From Sclerodactyla briareus (Eukaryota > Echinodermata > Holothuroidea > Dendrochirotida > Sclerodactylidae): a stretch of DNA of 64,000 nucleotides. Shown here one piece after another: positions 11,580 through 25,260 of the stretch. Where the stretch lies: contig JAODTK010003121.1 of NCBI GenBank assembly GCA_026419785.1, forward strand, positions 62,001 to 126,000, read 5' to 3'. How positions within the stretch are numbered: the stretch's first letter is position 1; every line of letters begins with the position of its first letter. The position numbers were made by a program, and so were the translations under genes. The notes below the pieces were generated by a model. It did no database searches. It worked only from the letters and a program-made list of their open reading frames with translations, and was not told the DNA's origin.

Positions 11580-13720
11580 ATAAGAAATCTCAACCAATAT
11601 ATTCAGTTATCACAATCCCATAGTTATGGTAATCATAAACCTTTTTTTGAGGAACTGGGATACAATACTCTAGTTTGGTGGTCAAGTGGACTACTCCCTA
11701 TGGTAGGCAGCCTTATGGTTCAAGTTCAAAGAACAAACCAAACAAGGAGAACCCCATTGGTCTCAAAGATTACTAGTATCTGGTCATAGCCTCTGGTGAA
11801 ATTATGCCACTCAATTGGTGTCACTGAAACTCTGAATGAAAGTACTTAAGTGATCACTGCTCTATAATCGTAATTAACAACTGGGCCCTATCGGGACGGA
11901 ATTTTTGTGTACTTAATGCCCTTGCCAAGATAATTGAAGGCTTATTTCGTGGTGAGGTAGCCTTGAATAACTTTACTACAATATCACTTGAACTACTATG
12001 TGTTACTTCAAAAAGGCTTGCTCAGCTGAGCTACCAGAAAGGAACAACTGGGATTTAAGTCCGAACTCCACTCGTTAATAATACAAACGAAAATTAAAGA
12101 TAGGATCGAAACTAGCAATCATGGCCACTAAAATGCAAGGTAATCGCCTTCAATACGACTACACGTTCGTTAACAACAGTCTGACATTTAAAGGAATATG
12201 CTACAATATAGAACTGAAATGACCTCACCAATGTTGACCGCAAGGTTAATAGTTACTTTAACAACATTAGTTTTCGCGATCTTATATCCCGCCTAAAACT
12301 GCAGATGGACAATTACTTTTCCGACCCTTTCTGTAAGTATTTATTTTGAAAAAAAAAACCTTTCAAACCCTAATAACACTTTATTTTCTGAAGCAAATTT
12401 TCACGTAAGTTATCAGAATGTGGATTAACATAAATTTTGCCATCCAACTTTAGCATACCGTAGAACTATACAACACGGAAGATCAGTTCAAACGAAAGAA
12501 GGCCTTTCAAAGAGCCAGTGAAGAATCCATCCTCTCACACCTCTGCCCACTGGGTTAGATTACCAAATAATGCAGTTATTCTTGCAACGTTTTACCTACT
12601 GGCTTGGTGGGGTATTTTACCTACCCCCCTGGAAGCAAGCAAAAACAAGTCTGCTTCCCAAGCCTGGGAGAAGCCCGTTCGAATTTCCCATAACTACCGC
12701 CCTATAGCGTGTCAATCCTGTGTGGGCAAACTTTTCGAACGATTGGTCAGTCTTGAACAACGGAGTTTCTTCTGGAACCAGTAGATTACTTAATGAAAAC
12801 CAGTTTGGCCTCCGAAAGGGAGGGGCAACCTCCAGTACTCTCTTATTGCTCTCGGAAAATAAAAATGGACTCTAAAAAATGAAAATCGCCATGCAGTCCT
12901 TCCTAATGCGAAAAAGGCATTCGACCAACATGGTACAATGGCCCTAAATACAAACCACTCTCTTGCCTAATAACAATGAAGTAAGGCTTCTATATTCTTT
13001 TCTTTCCATCGTAGTTGGTTTATATTTCCATGAACACTCACTCACTACAGAATTATTAAGCTGGGTGCAGGAACCCCGCAGGGTCAGTATTAGGCCCGGT
13101 GTTGCAACATCATTTCTGATAATGGAATCCCGACCATCGGCGGTATTTAATACTCCACATTCGCAGACGATATTTCCCCTGGTGTTCCGCCGGAATCTTG
13201 GCTGTAATTCAGAAAGGATCCAGGGCGCTCTTGAAAAATAGAAGAGTGTTGCATCCTGGGATTAAAAAAAAGATCCTACAAAATCAATCTAATCCATGCT
13301 GATTTAAACTAAAATCAACAAGGGATGCTAAATGAGGCGAATAACATGTCTCTTCCCTATAGCATGTGTAAAACCACAATTTTCTGCGGGTTACCTATGA
13401 TGACAGCTAAATTTAAACCCCACATTGACCACACATTGTCGCAAAGTACATACCAAAATCTTACTCTAAGAAACCTTGCTCTAATTATATCTCTATCAAG
13501 ACGGAGTACCATTTTTCAAGCATATATACGTTCCATATTGGAATATGGTTGGATTATATTTCTCACAGCCAACACTACTGATTTTTAAAAACCGACTGTG
13601 AAGGAACACATCTACTCTCCCTCTCGGAGAGCCAAAATGAAAGCTCCAGCTATGCTCCTATAAAACAGTGTTTGGTGCCACAAAACTGTTCTCTAAAGAA
13701 GTAAATTTAAAATGTACATG
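11580..13720 (+). mobile_element. APE-type non-LTR retrotransposon remnant (Jockey/CR1-like)
   Basis: A plus-strand element whose reverse transcriptase half is clearly recognisable from about 12.47 to 13.6 kb. The stretch 11.58-12.47 kb may hold the decayed endonuclease region, but I could not find a secure endonuclease motif there. Frameshifts occur every one or two hundred bases, so the copy is dead as read. I did not find a convincing target-site duplication or 3' tail; boundaries are estimates. Confidence 0.75.
12470..13600 (+). pseudogene. non-LTR reverse transcriptase, frame-broken
   Basis: Motifs appear in the expected order for Jockey/CR1-group reverse transcriptases. At 12,630-12,671 a frame reads WKQAKTSLLPKPGR; NYRPIA is near 12,692; SCVGKLFERLV is near 12,720. 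NENQFGLRKGGATSS follows near 12,794, then KAFD near 12,914. GTPQG and GSVLGPVL at 13,069-13,105 sit in adjacent frames separated by one missing base. The catalytic FADD is intact at 13,160-13,171. Near the C-terminal end RNLALI and IRSILEYG lie at 13,470-13,550. In an active element this enzyme would prime cDNA synthesis on nicked target DNA. At least four frame changes and an in-frame stop break this copy. Exact clade is not decided. Confidence 0.85.
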
Positions 13721-16700
13721 AGAACCCAATACTTGAAATAAAGACCCGTCTCCATATAAGGAAGTTAATCCAGCTGCAAGTTTTAACAAACTCATGTAAT
13801 GAATAAAAACGGTCGCTGGGCCTGGTTTTTTTTAGGAGGAGAGGAGTTTCTGGCGTGGTTGGCGGGTTTGCAGTGTGTGGGGATGTGGTGGGGGAGATGT
13901 CAAGTCTAGCCATTCGGAAGTTGCCACCGCTCGCCTTCTCGCTTTCCCACCCTAATCCCTGCTCATTCCACAGTTTGGTATGACCCATTACTCTGTCTCC
14001 TGCCCCCGCCATTGGGAATAAACAAAAAAGTACTATTTTTAGGGGTTTTTCTCTGGTCCTCCTCCCAAAGTGCATCACACTTTTAGGTTTTCACTATTTT
14101 TGGGTTTTTTTCTCTGGTCTCCTCCCCCAAGTGCATCCACCTTTATATTCATCATATACAACAACTGTCCCCCCTGGTCAACAAAGATCATGTTTCTAAA
14201 GATGCGAGGGAATTTCATTCTTCTGTAGGTTTGGGTCCGGGTGAGTCATTCGTTGTATTCAACCGTACAACGTGTGGGCTCCTAGTATTAACCAGCCAGG
14301 AACCAGTGAGGTCGCTAATATCTTAATTCATTAATTCATTCATTATTCATTCGTTTTTCCCTAACAAATTTGTTCTCCACTTTACCTCTTTCGTTTTCTT
14401 TTTTTCAATTAGTTAGACACAGGACGGTGAACTGGTACTCAACTGCGATTCCCATACTCAATAGTTTTCAAATGTTTATGGATAGATTGGTGTTGTTACT
14501 ACTGACGTCTTCTACTCGTGCCACCCCCGAGAGAGGCATTTCGTATCCCTGAAAAGGACTTCCAGAATTTAGACCTTACTCCCTGGGGAAGGCGGATCGC
14601 ATGCATAGACCCTATTTGCTCATCCATGAAGTACCGTTAAGTATCCCCCGATGCTTCTACATATGGGTGGGGAGAGAACCAAAGATACACGATGGCTCAT
14701 CGTAAAGTTCAGATCAGCTTGATTGACGTAAATTCCCAACGCGGTGCGTTGACAAAATCGATATAGACGCCCACCAAAACTGTTCTGAAGAAGACCAGAA
14801 AACTGTACATAGGTCTAAATGTCTGGATTCAACTGCCAGCACCTGTCATGACTTGCACAGGATGAGAGCAGTCCCAACTAGTGGGCACTTGACGACATGG
14901 TCTCAACGTTGCGGTGAAATTCGTTGTGCTACTAATCGCTGAAACTGTCGAACTCGAAATTTGCTCCTCGACAGGAGAGAATTGGGGCCTATAATAGCTT
15001 TGGCCTTGTACGTTTTTTATATTTTTGGCACAGATTACATGTGCTCGATATTCGCATCAAGCCGGTACCAGTACATAGAGTGGCCCGACTTCTGTAGTTA
15101 TATTAACTTCGGCAGTTCTTTTTGATCAGCCAGTTGATTGTGGAGGAGCAGGTCTCTCAGCAGTTTTTACACCATCACTAGAAAGGATGCCCTGCTGTAG
15201 GATGTTACAGCCAATAACAAACACGTGGGGTTGTGCAATTTGTATGTGTGTATTGGTATATTTGCTACTATTTTGATAGCAATGTTCGTAGATGCCTGAA
15301 ACGTGTCAGGTGACAATACGAATAGCTGGCTTATGTGCTGTTGCGATTAGCTTTAATTCCTCGAATTTTTTTTCAACAGTTTTTCTTCTCACGACGTGTC
15401 ATAACCTTTGCCTATGCGGTATTACTTGGTGTGGAACTGGGATCTTGCTTAAGTTCTTATACTAATTATTCATCCATTTTTAAGGTATGCCCTGTTTTCC
15501 GTGAGCCGTCGTCGTGTGGCTCAGTCGCCATTTCAAAGACACTAATGTTGCCTGGGAACACTATTTTTTGGGCAATTTCCCGATTACTTAAGGAGGCAAT
15601 CTGGGCACGCGTACCAAATGATATACGCTACAGAGGTGCGTCCATTTAGCAACGACCCCTGCCTGAATTAAGTTTATTACCCCTGATTATGGCTTTTTTG
15701 CCCTTCCCTTAGAAACATAAAAGTGGTAACTTCTTAAATACCCACGATTCATTAGCATTCCTAATCCTGAAGCCCTCGAAAAATGTACCCCGTATTCTTA
15801 GCCATATTTGATTCGCGACGTCGCCATTGTGAGTTTTGTTTTAACAATCTCCCTATTTTCTCTATATATTTCTCTATAACCCCTACATGATAGTGAGAGC
15901 AGATAGTGAGATGCTCGGAACGCCTGAAGGAAGTACATGGTAGTACGAAAACCCCTTTCACTATAAAATGCAGTAATTTGCGAATGTGACTTACTACTGA
16001 CCTGCTCATGTTTTCAATAAGTTATGTTAAAATTTTAAACACACTGATTAGTTTCCTTATTTCCATCAAATTCACCGAAGTGCTGCAGTTAATGAAATGA
16101 CAGCGTGTTTTGCGCATAAGTTCCCAAGTCCAACGCTTTTAACAACGTAGCATTTGAACAAACGTTGACCCTGGAGGGATACACGATAAACCGCTTGACA
16201 GTTACTTCACTGAGATGGATAATACCCTTGTGTCTAAGATCATAGGAGTACACCGACCTTACGGAAACATGGGTTTGAGGTGGGTTTTGGAAGAGTGGCG
16301 ACAAAAAATAAGCCGTAATAACAGACTATGGGGGAAATCTCGTCTATACATACGAGCTTACTACTGAGAAGCTTCGCGGTCTTCGGGTTCTCTGGTTCCC
16401 CCGGAACTTTGCACCAAATCCTTCTTACTACGGGCGTGCTGCCATGCGGTTAGCAGCAGCTCAGTCAATTTCCACGACGACGATAACAATAGTCACGATG
16501 GTGAACCCTGGCAATGAGAGGAAAGTAGCATGGGGTGATTTTGGCTGTTATGATATGGTGTATGGTGAGCTAATTGATGACAAACCTGGGCCGACTTCTC
16601 TTGAAGCTGAACTTTGATATTTCTTCTCATCGAATGTCCGTATCGTCCATTGACTGGGGTACCTATATTACTTTGGTAAGAAGGCAGTTAGGCCGGGGGT

Positions 16701-17361
16701 ATATTGACGCCTTTGAAGGGTGACGACAACTGCTTCTCTTCTCTGTGAGAATTGCCTTGGTTCATCATGCGGTTTCTATTTTTTTCCCTTAATAGTTGTA
16801 CATAATATAGGAGATGTTTTAGTGTTTGGGGAAAAACACAATGAAGGGTAAGTTTTAGTGATTCCTCATAGAGCGTTTTTCGCATATACGAAATAAACTT
16901 GGCCAAGTCTGTTATTCACAATGTAATGTATTATTGTATATTATAATACATCTTAGTGTATTGCATATATTCCAATTTATGTTATGTATTTTGGTGTTGG
17001 GATTAGGCGTAACTTCTTTCAAAATTACCAAGGTAGAATCGATAGGTGGATATATAGGCCTTTGCACTCATGTGTATATGTACACGCCCTACCGAGTCCT
17101 TGGTGATGTTCTAGTGGAATATCGACTGTGAAAAGTGAACTGGTTTAATAATAGTAGTCTCTCGTCTTCCAATATTACTGAGGAACGCCAAACCAGTAAT
17201 TATGTTAGTAAGGAATTCGGTGAACTACAAGATTTTTTTTAATGTAATTTCACAAATTTCATTGAATTCGAATTCATTACCTCCTACCGATCTGTTGGAT
17301 TGTTGTATATTTTTGACCTTAGTCGATACAACACACACACACCCCCACCATAGAACACCGC
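13721..17361. other. anonymous sequence, no supported gene
   Basis: Low-complexity pieces only: a 61-base tandem duplication near 14.03-14.15 kb and an (ATTC)n-like patch near 14,320-14,355. Frames such as 15,335-15,649 (plus) have no recognisable domain. Confidence 0.55.
14032..14153 (+). repeat. 61-base tandem duplication
   Basis: Two adjacent copies, about 14,032-14,092 and 14,093-14,153. They share 'actattttt', 'ctctggtc', 'ctcctccc' and 'aagtgcatc' in order, with a few substitutions and one- or two-base indels. Confidence 0.85.
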
Positions 17362-17476
17362 ATATATATATATATATATAATATATATATTATATATTAT
17401 ATATATATATTATATATATATAATATATATATTATATATATATATATATTATATATATATATATAATATATATATT
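17362..17476. repeat. (AT)n microsatellite with phase slips
   Basis: About 115 bases of AT dinucleotides with regular AAT and TTA phase interruptions, preceded by a short (CA)n run at 17,329. It is strongly self-complementary. Confidence 0.95.
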
Positions 17477-18520
17477 TAGAAATTCTGCTAAAATGAATTC
17501 ATTACAAAACGTGTAGTCTTCTGTTTTCTGTTTCGTCTTGCGTCAATACCTTTTAGAGGTTCTGTACAGTATTGGTAGAAGATGGGGTATCGAGTCCACT
17601 AAACCACGAGAGTCATCGCAACCGGTTCCGAACGGTTCTACACGTTATAGCAGTGAACCGTGTGAATTTGAAACTTCCTACGACTGCTTGGTCATTTGGG
17701 TGTGTAATACAGACGAATCGGTGAACTTTACTCCTCCGAGTTAGTGATTATTATCGGCAACTTATTTTTTTCACTTATTGAAAAATAACAGCACCGATGT
17801 AAGAAGGTCATTTGATTAACAAGCTCATTGTCAGCTGGCAGGAACTAATTCAACAACTGTCCGTATCAAAAAATCCGTATCCGAAAATCAGCAACATAAA
17901 GTGACAAACTCAAACAATGTTTCACAGACGGGATCCCCTTTGCTTTGAGGCTCGAGATACGCAGACTTTGATAATCTACTTCACTTTGTCACCTACCAAT
18001 CCTTCACCAGGTAAATGAAATAAGACTGTGCCTGTTCGGCGGCGGCATTTTATGGGGTATATGTGTATGTGCGTGGTGCGTGTTTATTTGTATGTGACGG
18101 GGAGAAGTTATTAACACGCAGACGGCCACATACAAATTGGCCACCCTCGGCCCGTCCCTGCTGCAATACATGCTGTTGAGCGCTCAGCAAGAGTGCAGTC
18201 TTGGGTATGACCCGACCTGTACTCGATTCCCCTCTCCCCGAGTGGAAGCTCGACCCCCGACACTTTTTGCTAACTAAGCATTACGTACAATCCTTAGTAA
18301 TAATTTGTTCAGAGACATCCAGTGAATACTGACACCGCGCAGTAGCGTACGCAGAGATTTGTCATGGGGGAGGGGGGGGGGTGGATTTTGAGGTTGGATC
18401 CCAAGGGAAGTGCGCCCTCCTAAATGGTCTCTCAACCCTCCTGGCAAATAAGTGCATTTATAGACACATGCGCTGCAATATTCGCAAATAACATCTTCAT
18501 AACTTCTTCACTTGGCTCAT

Positions 18521-18523
18521 GGG

Positions 18524-18569
<46 letters not shown>

Positions 18570-18573
18570 GGGG
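18521..18573 (+). repeat. poly-G tract, 42 uninterrupted G
   Basis: GGGGGA followed by 42 consecutive G (about 18,527-18,568), then AGGGG. A run this long can fold into several stacked G-quadruplexes. Its exact length is unreliable on any sequencing platform. A second, shorter G-rich stretch lies at 18,366-18,381. Confidence 0.9.
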
Positions 18574-18931
18574 TCTTGACCCCCACTGACACTGCGAAAT
18601 CATATTATCGACTACAAATTCATCGAGTTTGATTGATATAGTGCACTATTTCTTTTCCTTTTTTCTTCTTCAGAGTGTTCCTCCGCTTTGCTGTGTTATT
18701 GTAAGCATTTGGGAGCTTCAACCTTGTAAATATTCACGGGAAAAAAGCAGAACATTAATAGATCTAGTCGTATGTTGATTACTATAGGTCAAATATAAAC
18801 AGACAGGCCGGAAGGTATAGAAATGTTCGCTGATCTGAATGCGACGTGGGTTTACGGGACTCTTACTATGATTACACATAATTCAGACGACGGGCGGTTT
18901 GTTTTTTTCGTGTGATATTTGTTTCTTTCAG

Positions 18932-19019
18932 TACTACGGCGAATCGACTTCAGCAGTCTGGCAACGCCTCCACCGTTCGAAAAATCTTCCCTATTGAAAT
19001 TCGGAAATCAAATAAATAA
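18932..19019 (+). CDS. possible 3'-terminal exon
   Basis: A good 3' splice site (TTTGTTTCTTTCAG ending at 18,931) is followed by an open frame of 28 codons. It includes LQQSGNASTVRKIF and ends at TAA (19,017-19,019), overlapped by two AATAAA hexamers (19,011-19,020). This is the arrangement of a short terminal exon. No protein family is recognised and no upstream exon was identified, so it could easily be chance. Confidence 0.15.
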
Positions 19020-19923
19020 ATGATATCAAGTAGGATAACATTTTGCCCTTTGAGAATGTAAAAACATCTCTAGATAATATTGTGAGAAAAACTTCAGTAG
19101 TCGTGATTTTCTGTTTGCGTTATTCATGGACAGTTGATTGCGCAGTAAACGTCCGTATTGACATAGAATCCACTCTCGGTTAATGGAATGAACATATGTG
19201 AAGGCTATATGTAAATCTTAGTATAGAAGCAAAGAGCCTCTAACAGGGGTCAACTAAAGTTCCTGTTATCGTATTGCCTTTAACTCAGATATTGACCACG
19301 ACTTGTCCACTCCTTTCGATATTACCCGGCTCATTCCCGCAGGTCGCATCGGGCATTCTTTTGTTTTCAACTGCAGTACTGTGGGGCTTGATCAGTATGG
19401 ACTTTTTTTAGAGGTGATTTTTTTAGAGCGCGGTTTTAACTCGTTAACTGATTGAGTAGGCTGTTCAATGCTTAACCATTGGCACCGTCAGATCAATGAG
19501 AGTTACCAAAATTTTGTTATTTTCGACAGTGCGGATTCAAATTATTCGCGTTGAAGATATTTCGTAGGTAAATTGGCGAGTTGTGCAGCCTATTGTGTAA
19601 ACACTGCGTGCACAACACACGAAACCAGTATTCCGGTACAGCTAGTTCATTTTCAAATCAACCTTGCACGATATTTGTTTCCCCGCCCCATCGTTTTGAA
19701 AACTAAAAGGGAGTGGTTTCTTGAGAGATCGTGTCATTTTGTAGACGCCACTGTTTTTCATGTACAACAACAACAAAAACATGTTGAGCTTACATACACA
19801 GCTGGAGAAAAAATACTCTCAGTTTAAAAACAGCTGCAGATAAATCAAGAAGACAAAAACTAGTGCGTCAGTCTTAAACCCGACATTCGTACGACTACTT
19901 TGAAGTTCGGATATTTATTCCGC

Positions 19924-19951
<28 letters not shown>
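19924..19951 (+). repeat. 28-base poly-A run
   Basis: Twenty-eight consecutive A with no AATAAA immediately before it. It could be the tail of a retroposed copy, but I see no recognisable retroposon body upstream. Confidence 0.85.
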
Positions 19952-19954
<3 letters not shown>

Positions 19955-22825
19955 ATTATGCATAACAATGATTCATGCGTGCACAATCTGCAAATCGTTT
20001 TTGTTTCCTATCGGAATGTACAAATTAATTTTTCACTTCGAATAATCACTAGAGAAGATTGTATTGGGTGTTGAGTAATCACTTTCGTAGATAACGACAA
20101 CAGACCTTCGGCGGAATTTGATTATTTAACACAATGAGAGAATCGAATACCTAACCTAAATATCTATGTTGTTCAATTGTCGCGTTATTGAGTTAGTAGG
20201 GGTATTCTAATTTATTATGCTGAATAAACCAAAAGGCGGACAACCTCTACATGGGAAACATGAAATGGGCTCGTCCTATTTATAAGTTCTCATTCCCTAC
20301 ATATTAAGCCTCATATTTTTGGTTATCAGTAGTCTTCAATTCGTGAGACACGCGGTCAGTTGAGTCGCTGTCAGATGTGCAGGTCGCGGGGGGACGGCCT
20401 ATCGCCTGTGTAAGTAAACGTTATTCTTTCGTGAGGGATCTTACAGGGCTTCAAATTACTAGACTTCAGTCGATCAAGTAGTCCTGTAGTCATGCTCGAG
20501 TATGTGTTGTGCGCATGTGTATGTACATGGGTTAACCTCGACCAGGCCTGAATGGATGTTTGGTTATTCGAAACGTGATTATCAATTTACACACCACTAA
20601 AAAGGATGAAAGTGATAAGTGTTCTTGATAATGTCTGTACGGTTTGTATGTTCACTGTGAAGACTAGGCACACCGTTGTTTGTTGGGGTTGGTTAAAACA
20701 AAAACCAATCCCATCAGTTTTTATTGTTGTGTGTATTGGAGGATGTGGTTTGATGAGGCGTGGTCAGTAGGCCTATTTCCGCATTACGGTAGGTTAATTA
20801 GACAATTAATTAGCACAATCTTCTTTCATCGGAAATATAGTAGTGAATGGCAATAGACTTAAGTTCGATTTTACACAGGCAAGATGTCAAATTTGTCAAG
20901 ATCAAGAGATTGTCAAGAAATTATCATAGTTGCAGCAAGTTCATTCTTGCTTGAAATGAAACTTCCGAGCAGCCGTTTACTGAAGCTGCCCTAGCAGGAC
21001 GTATGATTGGCTTTGGTTCAAACGTCATTTCAGTTTCCTAAAATAATCTATTGTTCCAGCTCCTTGCCTCTCATGGGGGCAGGCTTTCTAGGCACCTCGT
21101 AAGAATGGGCCTAGGAGCTGTCTGGAGGTTTTACGGTACTGAAGCGATCGTTCTCACTTGATGAGTTGAGTGAGATTTTCGGGTTATCATATTCAAGTTT
21201 TCAGTTTCAAAATTTGGTCTTGATTTCGAGGACTTTCCTTTGGATTACGGAACTTCTTTGATTTTCCCAAAGTTAGGGGTCCATTGCCACAAGCGTCATT
21301 GCAATCGCGCAGATGGGGGACATTCGGAAGTAGCCTTATCTGCTTTTGGAAAGAGTATCAATGAGAGTGAAATAGAATTCCAGAAAGTTATGGTTCTGTT
21401 GGACTGTTTTTTTTTGTTGTTGTGAGGGTGTGAATGCTTCAAAATCAGTTTTGACGAGCTGATTGTCGAGACGTTCGGGCGAATTCTTATCTTCAGGTGG
21501 TTTCGTCGTATGGAAATGCCGTGGCGTCAAAATGATCTGTGAACAATGGCCTTCTGACCTCTTTCTCACTAACCTTAAATTGAGATGTATAAGTATACCA
21601 GTACTGCTTTGTAGAATATAATTACTATTTGGTGATCTGGGCCAGTGGAAAACAGGAAACAAACAATTAACAACTGAAATGGCAAACGTGAAGAGAATCA
21701 AACGCATAGTAGAGAAAGAAGTAGAAGTACCTGCAGTTCAGCTCACTCTGTAGAAGGATACTGTTGAAGAAGAATGTTATAGGAACCTGGCATCAATTAC
21801 CTAACAATTGATTATGGCACATTCATGTTCATTTACCCCGTCTTCGCTGAAAAAAAACAACTTGTCTTTTCATGGCTAAGAAATATGATAATGAAAAAAC
21901 TTTTATTCAATAGTCGATTTGTTTAGATGCTTTTTCCGCGTTGTAGAAAATTATGATGAAAAAACTTTCATTCAATAGTCGCATTTTTTGTTTCGCATTT
22001 TTTGTTTTTTGTTTTTGTTTTCGCGTGTAGTTTGTATACTTTCCAGTTCATTTGAAATGTTTTCAAGCGGCTTCCTAAGTTATACGAATAATACACATCA
22101 ATATACCGTACGACAGGGGTAATGTTTTGCCTATTCACACCCTGTATCGTGTCATCTGTCGGCCCTCTGTTATTCAGAGTTTCACCAATACAATGCAAAG
22201 GTCAGGGTAAGTTTACCTCGTTTATCGTACAAACCTTGGCAGTTGCCATTTATCATACTTGGAGTCTCAGTAGTTTCGATTTGCAGTAATGACGTGCACA
22301 GATATTCCTGGATTTTGGTTTATTCACTGACCATCGCAAACACCAATGCATCTTCACTATCAGTTTATTTGTCATTGATTTGTTAGCAAGAACAACACTA
22401 TCGTTACGCTGCCTTGCGTAAGTTTTGGAGTTTGACCACTGTCAATCGAGAGTGACCTTCGTCTATCGGAACGGGAGCCATAGTTCCATTATATAGCAAT
22501 CCCTTGCCAAGGACATATTGTATGTTTTAGTTGGGTGTTTTTTCTAGCCAATTTTTTAATTTCAAATATTCCTTGATTTGACTGACTTCCACTGCTAGGT
22601 GTCACTTTTTCTGTATCCACCCACCTACTTGACGTTTAGCTAAGAAACAACGGGCGTTCGTCACACCTCTTTAGTGAGCAGCTTCCTGATCATTAACTGC
22701 TCTAGACCTTGACACTTTCAGCTGACGAGCAACATAATAGTCCGCTACGTTTTTTTCCTCGCACGAAGTCAGAGGAAATCTATGTGTGTGTTTGTGTGGT
22801 GTATGTGTGTATGTAACGCCTGGGA

Positions 22826-22944
22826 ACCTCTATCCTACCTGATGTATGCAGCTCATTTTGATAAGAGTTTCCCCATGATGAGTACTGGACCCTACACTGT
22901 TTTTGAGGTCAGGTCGGTCAGAGTGTCATCGGAAGTCACCAGAG
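22826..22944 (+). CDS. weak exon-like block with 5' splice site
   Basis: An open frame after a (GT)n stretch includes LMYAAHFDKSFPMMSTG and YTVFEVRSVRVSSEVTR. It runs into a plausible donor (AGAG|GTAAAT at 22,944/22,945). No acceptor is clear because the upstream side is GT repeat, and no family is recognised. Reported only because the residue composition is protein-like. Confidence 0.15.
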
Positions 22945-24799
22945 GTAAATTCTGAAAACCTCTTAATTTAGTGTTCCCCATTGGTTGATTGGGAAAAATG
23001 GGAAATGCTGTCAGACTTTATGGTTGCCCATAATGAGCTGGTGCAATCTTTCATTTTTTCCTTGTGGCTGGCTACAGTGTTGTCAACAAACAGTCAGAAT
23101 CCTGACGAGCCTTTTGTCTTTCTGGTTATCTATGTAAGCCAACCACCTAATTTGAGCTGGATACAGCCCGTGCGCGTTGTTTTCAAATATCGTGCTGAAT
23201 AGTTTTACTAACATTTTCATTTTTTCGACCTACGATCCCTTGACTGATGCCGTACACAATGGGCGTCTTCTTCAATATTTGAACCTCATTAGATATCTTC
23301 GGATATCGTGCCTCAACTGACGTTCACAGATACCGATATCAGATATGTGATAAGGATTCCTTGCTCAACCGAAAGTTAAATGGACGCTTACTTATCGCCC
23401 TTCTTTAGCTTGATAAATATACGTCTATTTCTGTGCACTTTGCCTCTTAATATGTACTATCTTCTCCTTTTTTGACTTCACAGTCTCACGTTTGACTGAC
23501 ACCCTGCTCCTTTCATATTTTTCTCCCGGCGACTATACTTGCTTCCACACTAAAGTGTCCTCGAATTTCATTCTTCCGGCTTTTGGAACACACATAATCG
23601 CTTCTCAAACATCTATTGTTTAAAGTAATACGCAGATTCCGTCACACCATCCGGACAAGATTCATATCATTCTTGAGATCTATCTAACGGATAATTGTGC
23701 CCATTCGATGCCAGACCGATGCTAAGTCACTACAAACCGTGGTTAGCAGTAGAGAAGGCTGCTTTCTTCTTGAATATTTAGTCAGGGATGTGGGTCCAGA
23801 GTCTCACTTGCATTTCTTTACGTTTCATTTGTTGCCTGTCCCGAATTCTTTATATATATATTTAAAACGACGTTGCCCCAATTTTTCGCTAACGAGATGG
23901 ACACACGTTTGCAACGTATTGCAACAATTTATCGAAATATCCTGTAACCATTCTCTACGGTCCTTGAGAGTGAGGTCGGGTACATTTTATAGCTGCGCGC
24001 TACGCATCCACCGAAGGGCGGGGATGATGGGTGGGGGTCTGCCAGCATCGGGGGGGATCTCAACGTTTGGGATTCCTTCGCACATCATGTCCTATTCTCA
24101 CACAGAACTGTTTGTTCTTCAAAACACCTTCGTCTCCGTCACTGTGCCACGAGGTTGCAGAGATTGAAGGAAGATGAAGAAGTGAACTTCCCAAAGGGGC
24201 TATTGAAACATTACAGGGTCCGGCATGAAAGTGTAGAATTTTTCAATAAGGTTTGATGTGTTTATTGTTACTGCTACAATGAACGTTTTGTCTACACTTT
24301 CCAGATGTTTTGGTTATCTGATTGAGCCAACGTGCTATCAGCATTTGTTGTTGAGATCAGTAGGAGAGTTCTTGCGGATTTTTTTTTGGGTGGTAACGAC
24401 TTTGATCATGTTTGCTCTCAAGATCGTACTCGACTACTGGGGCATTTTTCAACCGCGTCAAGTCAATTGAAGGTCATCCGTACGCCATCATGATATTGAA
24501 TTGTGCGACAAGTGGTTGCTCCCAAATCACAAATACTCAAAAATTACTAATTGGATAGCCACCGAAACATGGCAGGGGGGAAACCGTAAATTTCCATCTT
24601 CTACCTTGAGTGGTCTGTAATCACCTTGATCGGTGACTGGCTGTGGCGACTGACACCCATGTTACCGACTAGTAGGACACATGATTAACAGCCTCCGGTC
24701 AACGTGCGGGGGGTTCACTAGCGGATGTGGTCGTCGAACCACGCTTCTACTCAACATGGTTTTTTATCCCTTCCAAAGCATCGAATTTATGCGGTCCTC

Positions 24800-25260
24800 A
24801 TGTCATGTGTGTGTTACTACATGTCCCTCTATGTGTGTGTGGGTGTGTGGGTGTGTGTGGTGTGTGGTGTGTTGTGTGTTGGTGATACTCTTTGTTCAGA
24901 CGATATCTAGGAATGCGACATGTTCAAGTTCAGTTGTTCATCGTGTGGTGTGATGATCCCTTTTTTCCGTTGCCATCAAGTTCACCAGAGGTCAATGAGA
25001 GGCCAATACCCGAATATTCAAAAGCGCAATAACGCCCATTGCAGGTCCCATCGTGTTTTGGGATAGTTTGCGATTGAATTGTAAGAGATCATATTCAAAT
25101 ATGACGTTTTTCCGGGCCATTAACAGGGAAACCAAATGTATGTCAAGGTTATGAGGCGCCATTGTGGATCCAGTCGGTGACCCTCCTCTGTGTGACCTGC
25201 GACTCAGTTTGACCATTACCATTTTTTGTGCTAATACATGGAACAACCTCCCGCTTCAGT
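24800..25260 (+). repeat. (GT)n-associated dispersed repeat, solo copy
   Basis: A (GT)n run at 24,832-24,884 is followed by 'ggtgatactctttgttcag', then 'tgatgatccctttttt', 'caccagaggtcaatgagag', and near 25,180 'ggtgaccctcctctgtgtg'. The same ordered words follow the (GT)n tracts in both units of the big duplication (43.8, 46.8, 54.7 and 61.4 kb). This is therefore a dispersed family with its own microsatellite, not only part of the duplication. Confidence 0.7.

Noticed and set aside
11210..11583. Overlapping 84-120 codon frames rich in Phe, Ser, Pro and Leu
   Set aside because: Produced by the polypyrimidine tract, which is open in all three plus-strand frames.
23697..24167. 156-codon plus-strand frame, one of the longest in the window
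   Set aside because: No motif, no plausible start context, and composition changes abruptly to Gly/Pro near the end. With six frames over 64 kb one such frame is unsurprising.
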